From Streptomyces sp. JH14 (GTDB lineage Bacteria; Actinomycetota; Actinomycetes; Streptomycetales; Streptomycetaceae), in contig NZ_JAJNEL010000001.1 in NCBI RefSeq assembly GCF_029428675.1, forward strand, positions 2,170,001 through 2,234,000: a stretch of DNA of 64,000 bases. The letters run 5' to 3'. The notes beneath the pieces are model-generated. The model ran no database searches, was not told the origin of the DNA, and worked only from the letters and a program-made list of their open reading frames with translations. Positions 1 through 11,006 of the stretch are shown piece by piece. Both the position numbers and the translations under genes were made by a program. How positions within the stretch are numbered: the stretch's first letter is position 1; each line of letters opens with the position of its first letter.

Positions 1-2
1 GT

Positions 3-20
3 CCGGGGGACGTCCCCCGG
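3..20. repeat. 18-bp perfect palindrome downstream of mreD
   Basis: The sequence CCGGGGGACGTCCCCCGG is fully self-complementary. It lies 12-29 bp past the mreD stop, where the downstream operon gene should begin. It could be a hairpin modulating read-through or translation of that gene. Seen directly; function inferred. Confidence 0.5.
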
Positions 21-31
21 AAGGTGCAGCC

Positions 32-694
32 TCACAGTCGCTTGACTCCCTTGATCCGTCCCGCCCGTGCCGCGCGGCTGCGGGCGGCCCTCACGCGCAG
101 TCCGCCGCGCTGGCCGCCGACGCTGAGTCCGGTGCCGGAGGAGAGCCAGCCTGCCGCCAGGTCGCCGCCGCTGGAGGATTCGGAGAGCGGGTCGTTCTCG
201 GTGCGTCTGGCGAGCGCCATGATCAGTGGAACGATGAACGGCGCGAGGAGCAGATCGTAGACCGCGGCGGTGAACAGCAGGCTGCCGAGGCCGACATGGC
301 GGGCGGCGGTGTCCCCGACGAGGGCGCCGACGAGGGCGTACAGCAGCGTCGAACCGATCGCGGCGGCCACGACCGCGACCATCGGGACGAACGCGGACTT
401 GAGCCGGCCGTTCTCCGGCCGGATGAGTCCGGCGACGTAGCCGATGACGCAGAGGACCAGGGCATACCGTCCGGCGGCGTGGTCGGCGGGCGGTGCCAGG
501 TCGGCGAGGAGTCCCGCGCCGAAGCCGATCAGCGCGCCGGCGACATGTCCGTAGACGAAGGCCAGGCCGAGGACGACGAGGAGCAGCAGGTCGGGTACGG
601 CGCCGGGGAGCTGGAGGCGGGCGAGTACGGAGACCTGGACGACGAGGGCGATCACGACCAGAGCGGTGGAGAGCAGAGTCCGGTTGAAGCGCAT
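32..694 (-). CDS. mreD: Rod shape-determining protein MreD
   Basis: A 220-residue, strongly hydrophobic protein with several predicted membrane spans, the first starting at about residue 8 after a short basic N-terminus. It lies 20 bp downstream of mreC, which itself follows mreB, so position in the mreBCD operon supports the call as much as sequence does. MreD is the membrane component of the complex that guides lateral wall or spore-wall synthesis. The last 50 residues are Arg- and Gly-rich and probably cytoplasmic. Start ATG at 694. The next gene would be expected to be mrdA (PBP2) beyond the left edge. Confidence 0.93.
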   Translation of the reverse strand: MRFNRTLLSTALVVIALVVQVSVLARLQLPGAVPDLLLLVVLGLAFVYGHVAGALIGFGAGLLADLAPPADHAAGRYALVLCVIGYVAGLIRPENGRLKSAFVPMVAVVAAAIGSTLLYALVGALVGDTAARHVGLGSLLFTAAVYDLLLAPFIVPLIMALARRTENDPLSESSSGGDLAAGWLSSGTGLSVGGQRGGLRVRAARSRAARAGRIKGVKRL

Positions 695-714
695 GGGTAT
701 CAGCTCTGCCTCTG

Positions 715-1734
715 CTAGTTGACCGTGTTGCCGGTGGATCCGGAGGGGTTCGGGCTGCCGCTGGGGGTCCCCTTGATGTTCCCGACCACCCTTCCGCTGG
801 TGTCGACGATGTCGCCGTTGGGCGAGATCGTGACCGTGACCGTCGGAGTGGGCTTCGGCTTCTCCGGCTTCTTCGGCTTCTTCGGCAGGACCAGGTCGCG
901 GGGGTCCTCGCGCGGTGCCTGGACGACGATGCCGACGATGTCGAGCTTGGTGAAGCCGACGAACGGGCGGACGTAGACGGTACGCGTGAGGGCACCGCCC
1001 GACGGGTCGACGCGGACGACCTCGCCGACCGGGACGCCCGGCACGAACGGCTTGCCCTTGCTGGACCCGAAGGTGACCAACCGGTCGCCCTTCTTCACCT
1101 TGGCCTTGCCGTTGAGGAACTGGACGGACAGCGGGCGGTCGCCCTGACCGGTGGCGAAGCCCAGTTCGTCGGTCTTCTCCATGCGGGTGCCGACGGTGAA
1201 GTCGGGGTCGTTGGCGAGGAGCACCGTCGCGGTGTCCGGGCCGACGGTGGTGACCCGGCCGACGAGCCCGTCGCCGTTGATGACGGTCATGTCGCGCTTG
1301 ATTCCGTCGTGGGAACCGGCGTCGATGGTGACGGTCCAGGAGAAACCCTGGGCCGCTCCTATCGCGACGACCTCGGCAGCCTTGATGCCGTACTGCCCGG
1401 CGGCCGACGTCTTCAGCATCTTGTCGAGTGCGCGGACCCGGTTCCGGTTGCGGTCGTCGCTGCCGAGCTTCGTCTTCAGCGCGGCGTTCTGCTGCTCCAG
1501 GGCGGCGATCCGGTCATGCCGTCTGCCGGACGCCCGGATCGCCCCTATGGCGTTGCCCACCGGATCCACGGCTGCCGCGACGCCGTTCTCGACCGGCCCG
1601 AAGGCCGTTGCGGCGGCCCGCCGGGCGCCGTCCACCGGTGACCCCTCGCCGCCGCGGATGTCCACCGTGATCAGAGCGAATGCGATGGCGATCAGCAGAA
1701 CCAGGAGCAGCCGGCTCTCTCGTGTGTCCCTCAC
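715..1734 (-). CDS. mreC: Rod shape-determining protein MreC
   Basis: 339 residues with bitopic MreC architecture: one N-terminal membrane segment (about residues 8-25), an Ala/Lys-rich coiled-coil stretch (about 60-110), then the periplasmic beta-domain core with the motif GDGLVGRV near residue 155. The C-terminus is a Pro/Lys/Ser/Thr-rich low-complexity tail of about 70 residues, common in Streptomyces MreC. MreC links cytoplasmic MreB to membrane-bound MreD and penicillin-binding proteins. Start is GTG at 1734. It follows mreB by 113 bp and precedes mreD by 20 bp, consistent with one operon. Confidence 0.95.
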   Translation of the reverse strand: MRDTRESRLLLVLLIAIAFALITVDIRGGEGSPVDGARRAAATAFGPVENGVAAAVDPVGNAIGAIRASGRRHDRIAALEQQNAALKTKLGSDDRNRNRVRALDKMLKTSAAGQYGIKAAEVVAIGAAQGFSWTVTIDAGSHDGIKRDMTVINGDGLVGRVTTVGPDTATVLLANDPDFTVGTRMEKTDELGFATGQGDRPLSVQFLNGKAKVKKGDRLVTFGSSKGKPFVPGVPVGEVVRVDPSGGALTRTVYVRPFVGFTKLDIVGIVVQAPREDPRDLVLPKKPKKPEKPKPTPTVTVTISPNGDIVDTSGRVVGNIKGTPSGSPNPSGSTGNTVN

Positions 1735-1847
1735 GTGCGGCGGCCGTGCCTTCCTCGTCGGAATTTTCGTGCCTGTATATCAACGATGCGCCGTACGGGG
1801 CGGCAACGCCCGTACGGCGGAACGCTGTGTTGCATCCCCTGAGGTGA

Positions 1848-2867
1848 CTACCTGCGGGGCTGGGCATCCAGCACCTGCTGGAGCGCCTCGAACTCCTCGA
1901 CACACTTGCCGGATCCGAGCGCCACCGAGTCCAGCGGGTCCTCGGCGATGTGGATCGGCATACCGGTCTCACGGCGCAGCCGCTCGTCCAGTCCGCGCAG
2001 CAACGCGCCACCGCCGGTGAGGACGATGCCGCGGTCCATGACGTCACCGGAGAGCTCCGGCGGGCACTTGTCGAGCGTCGTCTTCACGGCGTCGACGATC
2101 GCGTTGACCGGCTCCTCGATGGCCTTGCGGACCTCGGCGGCGGAGACGACCACGGTCTTGGGCAGTCCGGAGACCAGGTCGCGGCCCCGGATCTCGGTGT
2201 GCTCGTCCTTGTCCATGTCGTACGCCGAGCCGATCGTGATCTTGATCTGCTCGGCGGTCCGCTCACCGAGGAGGAGCGAGTACTCCTTCTTGATGTGCTG
2301 GATGATCGCGTTGTCCAGCTCGTCGCCGGCGGTCCGGATCGACTGAGCAGTGACGATTCCGCCGAGCGAGATGACGGCCACCTCGGTGGTGCCGCCACCG
2401 ATGTCGACGACCATGTTGCCGGTGGCCTCGTGGACCGGCAGACCCGAACCGATGGCCGCGGCCATGGGCTCCTCGATGATGTGCACCTGGCGCGCGCCGG
2501 CCTGCGTCGACGCCTCGATGACGGCGCGCCGCTCCACCCCGGTGATGCCGGAGGGAACGCAGACGACGACGCGCGGGCGGGCCAGGTAGCGGCGCTTGTG
2601 GATCTTCAGGATGAAGTAGCGGAGCATCCGCTCGGTGATCTCGAAGTCGGCGATCACGCCGTCCTTCAGGGGCCGTACGGCAACGATGTTGCCCGGTGTA
2701 CGCCCGATCATCTTCTTGGCTTCGGAACCGACCGCCAGGATGCCGCCGGTGTTGGTGTTGATGGCCACGACGGACGGCTCGTTCAGAACGATGCCGCGCC
2801 CCCTGACGTACACCAGCGTGTTGGCAGTCCCGAGGTCGATAGCCATGTCACGGCCGATGAACGACAT
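1848..2867 (-). CDS. mreB: Rod shape-determining protein MreB (bacterial actin)
   Basis: 339 residues from the chosen ATG. The N-terminus [20 protein letters not shown] carries the phosphate-1 loop of the actin ATPase fold, and the phosphate-2 motif [11 protein letters not shown] and adenosine motif [10 protein letters not shown] follow. The reading frame extends 59 codons upstream, but the start at 2867 is preceded by AAGGGGA at good spacing and matches the family N-terminus. In streptomycetes MreB works mainly in spore-wall thickening. First gene of mreB-mreC-mreD; the 292 bp upstream should contain its promoter or promoters. Confidence 0.97.
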   Translation of the reverse strand: MSFIGRDMAIDLGTANTLVYVRGRGIVLNEPSVVAINTNTGGILAVGSEAKKMIGRTPGNIVAVRPLKDGVIADFEITERMLRYFILKIHKRRYLARPRVVVCVPSGITGVERRAVIEASTQAGARQVHIIEEPMAAAIGSGLPVHEATGNMVVDIGGGTTEVAVISLGGIVTAQSIRTAGDELDNAIIQHIKKEYSLLLGERTAEQIKITIGSAYDMDKDEHTEIRGRDLVSGLPKTVVVSAAEVRKAIEEPVNAIVDAVKTTLDKCPPELSGDVMDRGIVLTGGGALLRGLDERLRRETGMPIHIAEDPLDSVALGSGKCVEEFEALQQVLDAQPRR

Positions 2868-3101
2868 TGAGTTCCCCTTGTTCCCCATGAGGATGCGTCG
2901 GGCCTTCCCAAGAAAGCTGTTGCGGCTTGTTTGTGGTAGGCGAGGTGAGCGCTGCGGGCGTGGAAGATTCCATCGTAGTGCCGTGTGCACGGACACCGCG
3001 CGAGGGGCCTTCGCCAGTGTGGGCGGAACGGGTGGCCGTTCCACTCATGGTGACGCTGCGTCGGAGGGATGCGTTCCCGCGATCGGGCAGCATATGCCGA
3101 A

Positions 3102-3127
3102 GGGCGACCGAATTAATTCGGTCGCCC
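3102..3127 (-). terminator. Inverted repeat between ndk and mreB
   Basis: A perfect 26-bp palindrome with arms GGGCGACCGAATT. It is positioned 33 bp past the ndk stop on the minus strand, so it most likely ends ndk transcription before mreB. There is no U-tract, as is usual in Streptomyces. Confidence 0.6.
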
Positions 3128-3159
3128 CAGGTCATCAGCTCTGTTCGGCTGATCCGAGG

Positions 3160-3573
3160 TCAGAAATGTCCCGGAAAGAACAGCTTCAGTTCTCGCTCCG
3201 CGGACTCCTCGGAGTCCGAGGCGTGGATGAGGTTCTCGCGGGTGATCGTGCCGAAGTCGCCACGGATCGAGCCGGGCGCGGCGGCGATCGGGTCGGTCGG
3301 GCCGGTCAGGGCGCGGACGCCCTCGATGACCCGCTCGCCCTCGGCGACCAGGGCGACGACCGGGCCGGACTGCATGAACTCGACGAGCGGCTCGTAGAAC
3401 GGGCGGCCGACGTGCTCGGCGTAGTGCTGCTCCAGGGTCGCACGGTCGAGCGTGCGCAGCTCCAGCGCGGTGACCTGCCAGCCGGCCTTGCGCTCGATCC
3501 GGCCGACGATCTCGCCGATCAGCCCGCGCCGGACGGCGTCGGGCTTGAGAAGGACGAGGGTGCGCTGCGTCAT
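3160..3573 (-). CDS. ndk: Nucleoside diphosphate kinase
   Basis: 137 residues, the normal size for the family. The N-terminus MTQRTLVLLKPDAV and the active-site segment NLIHASDS, with its phospho-accepting His, are both present. The enzyme transfers the gamma-phosphate of NTPs to NDPs, balancing (d)NTP pools in the cytoplasm. The open frame continues 71 codons upstream through the neighbouring gene, but family length and the conserved N-terminus fix the ATG at 3573. It lies 97 bp downstream of the DUF4233 gene and may be transcribed with folC. Confidence 0.97.
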   Translation of the reverse strand: MTQRTLVLLKPDAVRRGLIGEIVGRIERKAGWQVTALELRTLDRATLEQHYAEHVGRPFYEPLVEFMQSGPVVALVAEGERVIEGVRALTGPTDPIAAAPGSIRGDFGTITRENLIHASDSEESAERELKLFFPGHF

Positions 3574-3670
3574 GTGCGGCTCCTTGAAGGCATACGGGTG
3601 CGGTGAGGCGAGATTACAGGGGTGCGCAAACGGACCGGCCGCCGGGTTTGCCCGGCGGGCCCGTCCTGCT

Positions 3671-4030
3671 TCAGCCGGCGGCCGGGGCCTCGGTGGCCGC
3701 CTGCTGCGCCGCCCAGCGGGCCTTCGCCTCGTCGATCTTGCGCCCGTAGTGCACGGACGCCCACCACAGGGCGCCGAAGACCACACCGAGGATGAACATC
3801 ATCGGAACGAAGAACCCACTGGCGACCAGCGCCACCTGCAGCGCCCAGCCGAGCTGTACACCGCCGGGACGGGTGATCACGCCGCAGAGCAGCACGGACA
3901 GCAGCATGCCGATGCCGCAGACCGTCCAGACGGTGGCGGTCGACAGGTCGCCGGACTTCATCGCGACGAGTCCGGCGAAGCCGATCACGAAGAACTCGCC
4001 GATCAGCGTCGATGCACAGAGCGTACGCAC
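3671..4030 (-). CDS. DUF4233 family membrane protein
   Basis: 119 residues with about four hydrophobic segments (about 8-24, 32-50, 62-78 and 78-92) and a polar, Ala-rich C-terminal tail. The folC-DUF4233-ndk order is conserved in actinomycetes, which is the main support for the family name. Start is GTG at 4030, 4 bp after the folC stop, so the two are probably translationally coupled. Function unknown; the fixed position beside folylpolyglutamate synthase suggests a role linked to folate or envelope, but nothing in the sequence proves it. Confidence 0.8.
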   Translation of the reverse strand: MRTLCASTLIGEFFVIGFAGLVAMKSGDLSTATVWTVCGIGMLLSVLLCGVITRPGGVQLGWALQVALVASGFFVPMMFILGVVFGALWWASVHYGRKIDEAKARWAAQQAATEAPAAG

Positions 4031-4034
4031 AGGG

Positions 4035-5615
4035 TCAGTGCCTTCCCAGAAGCAGCCGGGCCTCGCCGACCGTGATCACGGAGCCGGTCACGAGCACTCC
4101 GGCGCCCGCATACTCGTCCTCCTCCTCGGCGAGTGTGATCGCCGCCTCCAGCGCGTCGTCGAGGCGGGGCTCGACCTGGACGCGGTCACCGCCGAAGACC
4201 TCGACCGCGACCGCGGCCAGTTCGTCGGCGTCCATCGCACGCCCACTGGAGTTCTGCGTGACGACGACCTCGGCGAAGATCGGCTCGAAGGCTTCGAGGA
4301 GCCCCCGGACGTCCTTGTCGCCGCTGGCACCGACCACGCCGATCAGCCGGGAGAAGCCGAACGCCTCGGACAGCCCGTCGGCCGTGGCGCGGGCACCCGA
4401 CGGGTTGTGGGCCGCGTCCAGGACGACGGTCGGGCTGCTCCGTACGACTTCGAGGCGGCCGGGCGAGCGCACCGAGGCGAAGGCCCGGCGGATCGTGTCG
4501 ATGTCGAGCCCACCGGGCCGCTCGGCGCCGATACCGAAGAACGCCTCGACCGCGGCGAGCGCCACCGCCGCGTTGTGCGCCTGGTGGGCGCCGTACAGCG
4601 GGAGGAAGATCTCCTCGTACTCGCCGCCGAGGCCGCGCAGCGTCAGGAGCTGGCCGCCGACCGCGATCTCGCGGGAGACGACACCGAATTCCATGCCCTC
4701 GCGGGCGACCGTGGCGTCCACCTCCACGGCCTTCTTCAGCATGACCTGCGCGGCGTCGACCGGCTGCTGCGCCAGGATCACCGTGGCGCCCTGCTTGATG
4801 ATTCCGGACTTCTCACCCGCGATCTCGCCCGGCGTGGCGCCGAGCCGGTCGGTGTGGTCCAGGGAGATGGGGGTGACGACGGCGACGGAGCCGTCGATCA
4901 CGTTCGTCGCGTCCCAGCTGCCGCCCATGCCGACCTCGACGACGGCGACATCGACCGGGGCGTCGGCGAAGGCCGCGTACGCCATGCCGGTCAGCACCTC
5001 GAAGAAGGAGAGCCGGTAGGGCTGCTGGGCGTCGACCATCTCGACGTACGGCTTGATGTCCTGGTACGTCTCGATGAACCGCTCGGGATCCATCGGCGAG
5101 CCGTCCAGGCTGATCCGCTCGGTGATCGACTGGACGTGCGGCGAGGTGTAGCGGCCGGTGCGCAGGTCGAAGGCGCCGAGCAGCGACTCGATCATGCGGG
5201 CCGTGCTGGTCTTGCCGTTGGTACCGGTGATGTGGATCGAGGGATACGCGCGCTGCGGCTCACCGAGCACGTCCATCAGGGCGGCGATGCGCGACACCGA
5301 GGGTTCGAGCTTGGTCTCGCCCCAGCGGCCGGCGAGCTCCTGCTCCACCGCGCGCAGCGCCTTGTCCACCTCCGGATTGGCGGGGCGGGCGGGGACCTCG
5401 TCACCGGGAACGGGTCCCGAGGTGGTGCGCAGGGTGCGGCTCCCGGCCTCGATCACCGCCAGGTCGGGGTCGCGTTGGGTCTCTTCGCCGACGATCTCCG
5501 CGAAGGTGTCGTCGGAATCGGACGCGTCGTGCCGGTCGGAAGGGCGGGGCTCACTCACGGGGCCCAGTCTACGGACCGGGTCGGACATCCGGTGCAGGGC
5601 CCGGGCAAGGGTCAC
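4035..5615 (-). CDS. folC: Bifunctional folylpolyglutamate synthase/dihydrofolate synthase
   Basis: 526 residues from the upstream GTG. The Mur-ligase ATP-binding loop HITGTNGKTSTARM lies about 125 residues in, followed by the central domain and a C-terminal domain with LDAAHNPSGARATADGL. It adds glutamates to folates and is the last common step of tetrahydrofolate polyglutamylation. About 90 N-terminal residues precede the conserved core, longer than in E. coli FolC. A second GTG at 5558 is a plausible alternative start; neither has a strong ribosome-binding site. It lies between valS and DUF4233 on the same strand. Confidence 0.93.
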   Translation of the reverse strand: MTLARALHRMSDPVRRLGPVSEPRPSDRHDASDSDDTFAEIVGEETQRDPDLAVIEAGSRTLRTTSGPVPGDEVPARPANPEVDKALRAVEQELAGRWGETKLEPSVSRIAALMDVLGEPQRAYPSIHITGTNGKTSTARMIESLLGAFDLRTGRYTSPHVQSITERISLDGSPMDPERFIETYQDIKPYVEMVDAQQPYRLSFFEVLTGMAYAAFADAPVDVAVVEVGMGGSWDATNVIDGSVAVVTPISLDHTDRLGATPGEIAGEKSGIIKQGATVILAQQPVDAAQVMLKKAVEVDATVAREGMEFGVVSREIAVGGQLLTLRGLGGEYEEIFLPLYGAHQAHNAAVALAAVEAFFGIGAERPGGLDIDTIRRAFASVRSPGRLEVVRSSPTVVLDAAHNPSGARATADGLSEAFGFSRLIGVVGASGDKDVRGLLEAFEPIFAEVVVTQNSSGRAMDADELAAVAVEVFGGDRVQVEPRLDDALEAAITLAEEEDEYAGAGVLVTGSVITVGEARLLLGRH

Positions 5616-5639
5616 GAATGGGCACCTGAACGGCGAAGC

Positions 5640-5671
5640 CCCCGCACCCCTGGTCGGTCAGGGGTACGGGG
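5640..5671 (-). terminator. Hairpin downstream of valS
   Basis: The arms CCCCGCACCCCTG and CAGGGGTACGGGG pair at 12 of 13 positions with a 6-nt loop, 18-49 bp past the valS stop. Likely an intrinsic (L-shaped) terminator or attenuator between valS and folC. Confidence 0.6.
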
Positions 5672-5688
5672 ACTCCGCCCTCAGGTCA

Positions 5689-8310
5689 TCAGCTCTGCGG
5701 CAGGTTCGCCAGCTGAGCGGTGATGCGCGCGATGTCCGCGTCGGCCTTGGCGAGCCGGGTACGGATCTTGTCGACCACGTTGTCCGGTGCCTTGGCCAGG
5801 AACGCCTCGTTGCCGAGCTTCGCGTTGGCCTGGGCCTTCTCCTTCTCGGCGGCGCCCAGGTCCTTCGTCAGGCGCTTGCGTTCGGCCTCGACGTCGATCG
5901 TGCCGGACAGGTCGAGGGCGACGGTGGCTCCGGCGACCGGCAGGGACGCGGTGGCGTGGAAGCCGTCGCCGGCGGGCTGCAGGCGCAGCAGCTGGCGGAT
6001 GGCCGCCTCGTGCGGGGCGAGCGCGGTGCCGGTCAGGGTGAGCTCGGCCGGGACCTTCTGGCCGGGCTGCAGGCCCTGGTCGGAGCGGAACCGGCGGACC
6101 TCGGTGACGACCTGCTGGACCAGCGCGATCTCCTGCTCGGCGGCCTCGTCGCGGAAGCCGGAGTCCTTCGGCCAGTCGGCGATGACGACGGACTCGCGGC
6201 CGGTCAGCGAGGTCCAGAGCGTCTCGGTGACGAACGGGACGACCGGGTGCAGAAGCCGCAGCATCACGTCGAGGACCTCGCCGAGGACCCGGCCGGAGAC
6301 CTTGGCCTGCTCGCCGCCCGCGAAGAACGTGGTCTTCGAGAGCTCGACGTACCAGTCGAAGACCTCGTCCCAGGCGAAGTGGAAGAGCGCCTCGCTGAGC
6401 TTGGAGAACTGGAAGTCGTCGTAGAACGCGTCGACTTCGGCGACCGTCTTGTTGAGCTTCGACAGGATCCAGCGGTCCGTCGCGGACATCTGCGACGGGT
6501 CGGGCAGTTCGCCCTCGATCGTGGCGCCGTTCATCAGCGCGAAGCGCGTGGCGTTCCAGATCTTGTTGGCGAAGTTGCGGGAGCCCTGGACCCAGTCCTC
6601 GCCGATCGGGACGTCGACGCCCGGGTTGGCGCCGCGCGCCAGGGTGAAGCGCAGGGCGTCGGAGCCGTACTTGTCCATCCAGTCCAGCGGGTTGACGACG
6701 TTGCCGAAGGATTTCGACATCTTCTTGCCGAACTCGTCACGGACCATGCCGTGCAGAACGATGGTCTCGAAGGGCGGGGTGCCGTCGTTGACGTAGAGGC
6801 CGAACATCATCATCCGGGCGACCCAGAAGAAGAGGATGTCGTAGCCGGTGACGAGAACGGAGTTCGGGTAGAACTTCGCGAGGCTGTCGGTCTGTTCCGG
6901 CCATCCGAGCGTGGAGAACGGCCACAGCCCGGAGGAGAACCAGGTGTCCAGGACGTCGCTGTCCTGCGTCCAGCCCTCGCCCGTGGGGACCTCGTCGTCC
7001 GGTCCGACACACACGACCTCACCGTTCGGGCCGTACCAGACGGGGATCCGGTGGCCCCACCAGAGCTGGCGCGAGATCGTCCAGTCGTGGAGGTTGTCGA
7101 CCCAGTCGAAGTACCGCTTCTCCATCTCCTGCGGGTGGATCTTGACCTTGCCGTCGCGGACGGCGTCACCGGCCGCCTTGGCGAGCGGGGCGACCTTGAC
7201 CCACCACTGGAGGGACAGCCGGGGCTCGATGGTGGTCTTGCAGCGCGAGCAGTGGCCGACGGAGTGGAGGTACGGACGCTTCTCGGCGACGATGCGGCCC
7301 TCGGCGCGCAGCGCGCCGACGATGGCGGAGCGGGCCTCCAGGCGGTCCAGTCCCTCGAAGGGGCCGGGGACGGTGATGACGGCGCGCTCGTCCATGACCG
7401 TGAGGAACGGCAGGTCGTGACGCTTGCCGATCTCGAAGTCGTTCGGGTCGTGCGCGGGCGTGACCTTGACGGCGCCGGTGCCGAACGCGGGGTCGACGTG
7501 GTGGTCGGCGACGACCGGGATCTCGCGGTCGGTGAGCGGCAGCTTGATCCGGGTGCCGACCAGGTGCTTGTAGCGCTCGTCGTCGGGGTGGACGGCGACC
7601 GCGGTGTCACCGAGCATCGTCTCGGCGCGGGTGGTGGCGACGACGATGGTCGCGTCACCCTCGCCGTACGTCATGGAGACGAGCTCGCCGTCGTCGTCCT
7701 GGTACTCGACCTCGATGTCGGAGATCGCGGTGAGACAGCGCGGGCACCAGTTGATGATGCGCTCGGCGCGGTAGATCAGCCCGTCGTCGTACATCTGCTT
7801 GAAGACGGTCTGGACGGCGGTGGACAGGCCCTCGTCCATGGTGAACCGCTCACGCGACCAGGCGACGCCCTCGCCGAGGCGGCGCATCTGCCCGGAGATC
7901 TGGCCGCCCGACTCTTCCTTCCACTGCCAGACGCGCTCGACGAAGGCCTCACGGCCCAGGTCGTGGCGGGACTTGCCCTCCTTGCCGAGCTCGCGCTCGA
8001 CGACGTTCTGGGTGGCGATACCGGCGTGGTCCATGCCGGGCTGGTACAGCGCCTCATAGCCCTGCATGCGCTTGCGGCGGACCAGGGCGTCGATCAGCGT
8101 GTGCTCGAAGGCGTGGCCCAGGTGGAGGGACCCGGTGACGTTCGGCGGCGGGATGACGATGCTGTACGGCGGCTTGTCGCTGTGCTCGTCCGCTTCGAAG
8201 TACCCGCGTTCTACCCAGCGCTCGTACAGCTTCCCCTCTACATCGGCCGGCGCGTACTGGGTCGGCAGTTCGGGGTTGCTGGCTGGCTGCTGCTGAGTGT
8301 TCTCGGTCAC
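5689..8310 (-). CDS. valS: Valyl-tRNA synthetase
   Basis: 873 residues, class I aminoacyl-tRNA synthetase of the Ile/Leu/Val group. Visible landmarks are the HIGH-type motif ([14 protein letters not shown], about residue 48), the editing domain in the middle third, the KMSKS loop ([11 protein letters not shown], about residue 535), the anticodon-binding domain, and the C-terminal coiled-coil arm (about 805-870) typical of ValRS. The frame is open another 82 codons upstream; GTG at 8310 is chosen because it gives the usual family N-terminus. The 138 bp to the divergent membrane-protein gene should hold its promoter. Confidence 0.97.
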   Translation of the reverse strand: MTENTQQQPASNPELPTQYAPADVEGKLYERWVERGYFEADEHSDKPPYSIVIPPPNVTGSLHLGHAFEHTLIDALVRRKRMQGYEALYQPGMDHAGIATQNVVERELGKEGKSRHDLGREAFVERVWQWKEESGGQISGQMRRLGEGVAWSRERFTMDEGLSTAVQTVFKQMYDDGLIYRAERIINWCPRCLTAISDIEVEYQDDDGELVSMTYGEGDATIVVATTRAETMLGDTAVAVHPDDERYKHLVGTRIKLPLTDREIPVVADHHVDPAFGTGAVKVTPAHDPNDFEIGKRHDLPFLTVMDERAVITVPGPFEGLDRLEARSAIVGALRAEGRIVAEKRPYLHSVGHCSRCKTTIEPRLSLQWWVKVAPLAKAAGDAVRDGKVKIHPQEMEKRYFDWVDNLHDWTISRQLWWGHRIPVWYGPNGEVVCVGPDDEVPTGEGWTQDSDVLDTWFSSGLWPFSTLGWPEQTDSLAKFYPNSVLVTGYDILFFWVARMMMFGLYVNDGTPPFETIVLHGMVRDEFGKKMSKSFGNVVNPLDWMDKYGSDALRFTLARGANPGVDVPIGEDWVQGSRNFANKIWNATRFALMNGATIEGELPDPSQMSATDRWILSKLNKTVAEVDAFYDDFQFSKLSEALFHFAWDEVFDWYVELSKTTFFAGGEQAKVSGRVLGEVLDVMLRLLHPVVPFVTETLWTSLTGRESVVIADWPKDSGFRDEAAEQEIALVQQVVTEVRRFRSDQGLQPGQKVPAELTLTGTALAPHEAAIRQLLRLQPAGDGFHATASLPVAGATVALDLSGTIDVEAERKRLTKDLGAAEKEKAQANAKLGNEAFLAKAPDNVVDKIRTRLAKADADIARITAQLANLPQS

Positions 8311-8448
8311 GAGGGACAGTTTAGGGCCGTCACAGTCGTGCACTGAAACCGGTTTGTTCAGTAACGGTGCCGCTCCCGGTGCCCCATGCCGGCGGGGCTT
8401 CCGACAGGATGTTCGGAACGCATAAACATTCTGGAGGGGACAGCGCAG

Positions 8449-9474
8449 ATGAGCTACAACCAGCCGGGCCCGTACGGGGGTCAGCCTCCGCAGGGTCAGC
8501 CCGGACCGTACGGCAGCCAGCCGCCGCAGGGTCAGCCCGGACCGTACGGCCAGCAACCGGGCCCGTACGGCGGTCCCCCGCCGCAGGGCGGCCAGCCGGG
8601 TTACGGATACCCGCAGCAGACCCCCCAGGGCGTTCCGCAGCAGCCGGGCTACGGCTACCCGCAGGGCCAGCAGCCGGGTCCGTACGGCCAGCAGCCCCCG
8701 TACGGCCAGCAGCAGGGCCAGCAGCAGTACGGGCAGGCTCCCTACGGCGGCCAGGTGCCGATGCCTCCCGAACCCCGGAAGAAGAAGACCGGCCTGATCA
8801 TCGGTGTCGTCGTGGTCGCACTCGCGGTCATCGCGGGCGGGGCGTACTTCCTGACGTCGGGCGGCGCCAGCAACAGTGATGTCGCGGACAGCACGAAGGG
8901 CTACAAGCTGACGCCGGCTGCCACGCTGGACGGTTACAAGAAGTCCCCCGGCGAGTCTGCGCCGTCGGGGCCGCTGACCGGTGCCAACAAGACCAAGGCC
9001 GAGAACATGGGGATCAAGAACCCCCAGGAGACCGGCGCCACCTACCAGGCCGGTTCCACCGAGAATCCCCTCGCCCTCAAGACCGTGACCCTTTCCGGTA
9101 TCTGGGGCGATGTCACCGACCCGGCGAAGGTCATCGACAACGCCTTCAACAACGCGGAGTCGGACCTCACGAAGGGCGACAAGGAGACGGAGGTCAAGCT
9201 CGTCGGCAGCGCCACGGCCGTCACTCCTGCCGGATTCGACGGCGCGCTGATGAAGTGCCAGAACATGAAGGTGACCAACAAGGAAGGGGACGGCACCGCC
9301 GCCAAGGGCCCCAAGGAGTTCGAGGTCCCGGTCTGCGTCTGGGCCGACTACAGCACGGTCGGCACCGTCCTCGGTGTCGACGTGGCACTCTCCATGGCCG
9401 GCAAGGGCATGTCCCAGGACGACGTGGCCACCCTGACCGCCAAGCTCTACAACACGTCCCGCACCAAGATCTGA
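8449..9474 (+). CDS. Pro/Gly/Gln-rich single-pass membrane protein
   Basis: 341 residues. The first 105 are low complexity, with recurring units of the type GQPGPYG and QPPQG. A KKK stop-transfer signal precedes one membrane segment (about residues 112-132), followed by a roughly 205-residue domain that should face outside. Start ATG at 8449 has an excellent GGAGGGG site 8 nt upstream. The disordered cytoplasmic head plus a single span plus an extracytoplasmic domain is common in Streptomyces proteins of unknown role. The outer domain has two Cys residues (in MKCQNM and VPVCVW) that could form a disulfide. I do not recognise a catalytic motif. Confidence 0.85.
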   Translation: MSYNQPGPYGGQPPQGQPGPYGSQPPQGQPGPYGQQPGPYGGPPPQGGQPGYGYPQQTPQGVPQQPGYGYPQGQQPGPYGQQPPYGQQQGQQQYGQAPYGGQVPMPPEPRKKKTGLIIGVVVVALAVIAGGAYFLTSGGASNSDVADSTKGYKLTPAATLDGYKKSPGESAPSGPLTGANKTKAENMGIKNPQETGATYQAGSTENPLALKTVTLSGIWGDVTDPAKVIDNAFNNAESDLTKGDKETEVKLVGSATAVTPAGFDGALMKCQNMKVTNKEGDGTAAKGPKEFEVPVCVWADYSTVGTVLGVDVALSMAGKGMSQDDVATLTAKLYNTSRTKI

Positions 9475-9491
9475 TCACGCGGCGACAGGGA

Positions 9492-9525
9492 AAGGGGCGC
9501 CCGGCCGACCGGCCGGGCGCCCCTT
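9492..9525. terminator. Bidirectional terminator between the membrane-protein gene and clpX
   Basis: A perfect 15-bp stem (AAGGGGCGCCCGGCC) with a 4-nt loop sits between two convergent genes, 17 bp past one stop and 25 bp from the other. It should act in both directions. Confidence 0.88.
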
Positions 9526-9550
9526 CACGCGTCTGTCCCTGCCGCAGCCG

Positions 9551-10849
<1,299 letters not shown>

Positions 10850-10950
10850 GAGGTGCTTCCCCTTCGCCTGGGAGCAGCTTGGTGCAGCGGCTCCTGGTGC
10901 CTCTATCCGACGGTACCTTGCCTGGCCCCCCGTTCGGGCCCCCCTTGGCA

Positions 10951-10980
10951 CGGTTCACACGGCCGCGACCGTGTGAACCG
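10951..10980. terminator. Hairpin between clpP2 and clpX
   Basis: A perfect 12-bp stem, CGGTTCACACGG with CCGTGTGAACCG, and a 6-nt loop. Flanking bases (TTGGCA and TGCCCAA) extend the pairing imperfectly. It lies after the clpP2 stop and about 100 bp before the clpX start, on the path of read-through transcription. Confidence 0.7.
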
Positions 10981-11006
10981 ACCGTGCCCAAGGGTAAAGA
11001 CCGACG

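Noticed and set aside
5158..8346. A 1,062-codon plus-strand frame opposite valS
   Set aside because: Antisense to a complete ValRS with all motifs; composition typical of a shadow frame.
8311..8448. T-box riboswitch upstream of valS
   Set aside because: Only 138 bp to the divergent gene and no T-box sequence or specifier-loop arrangement seen.
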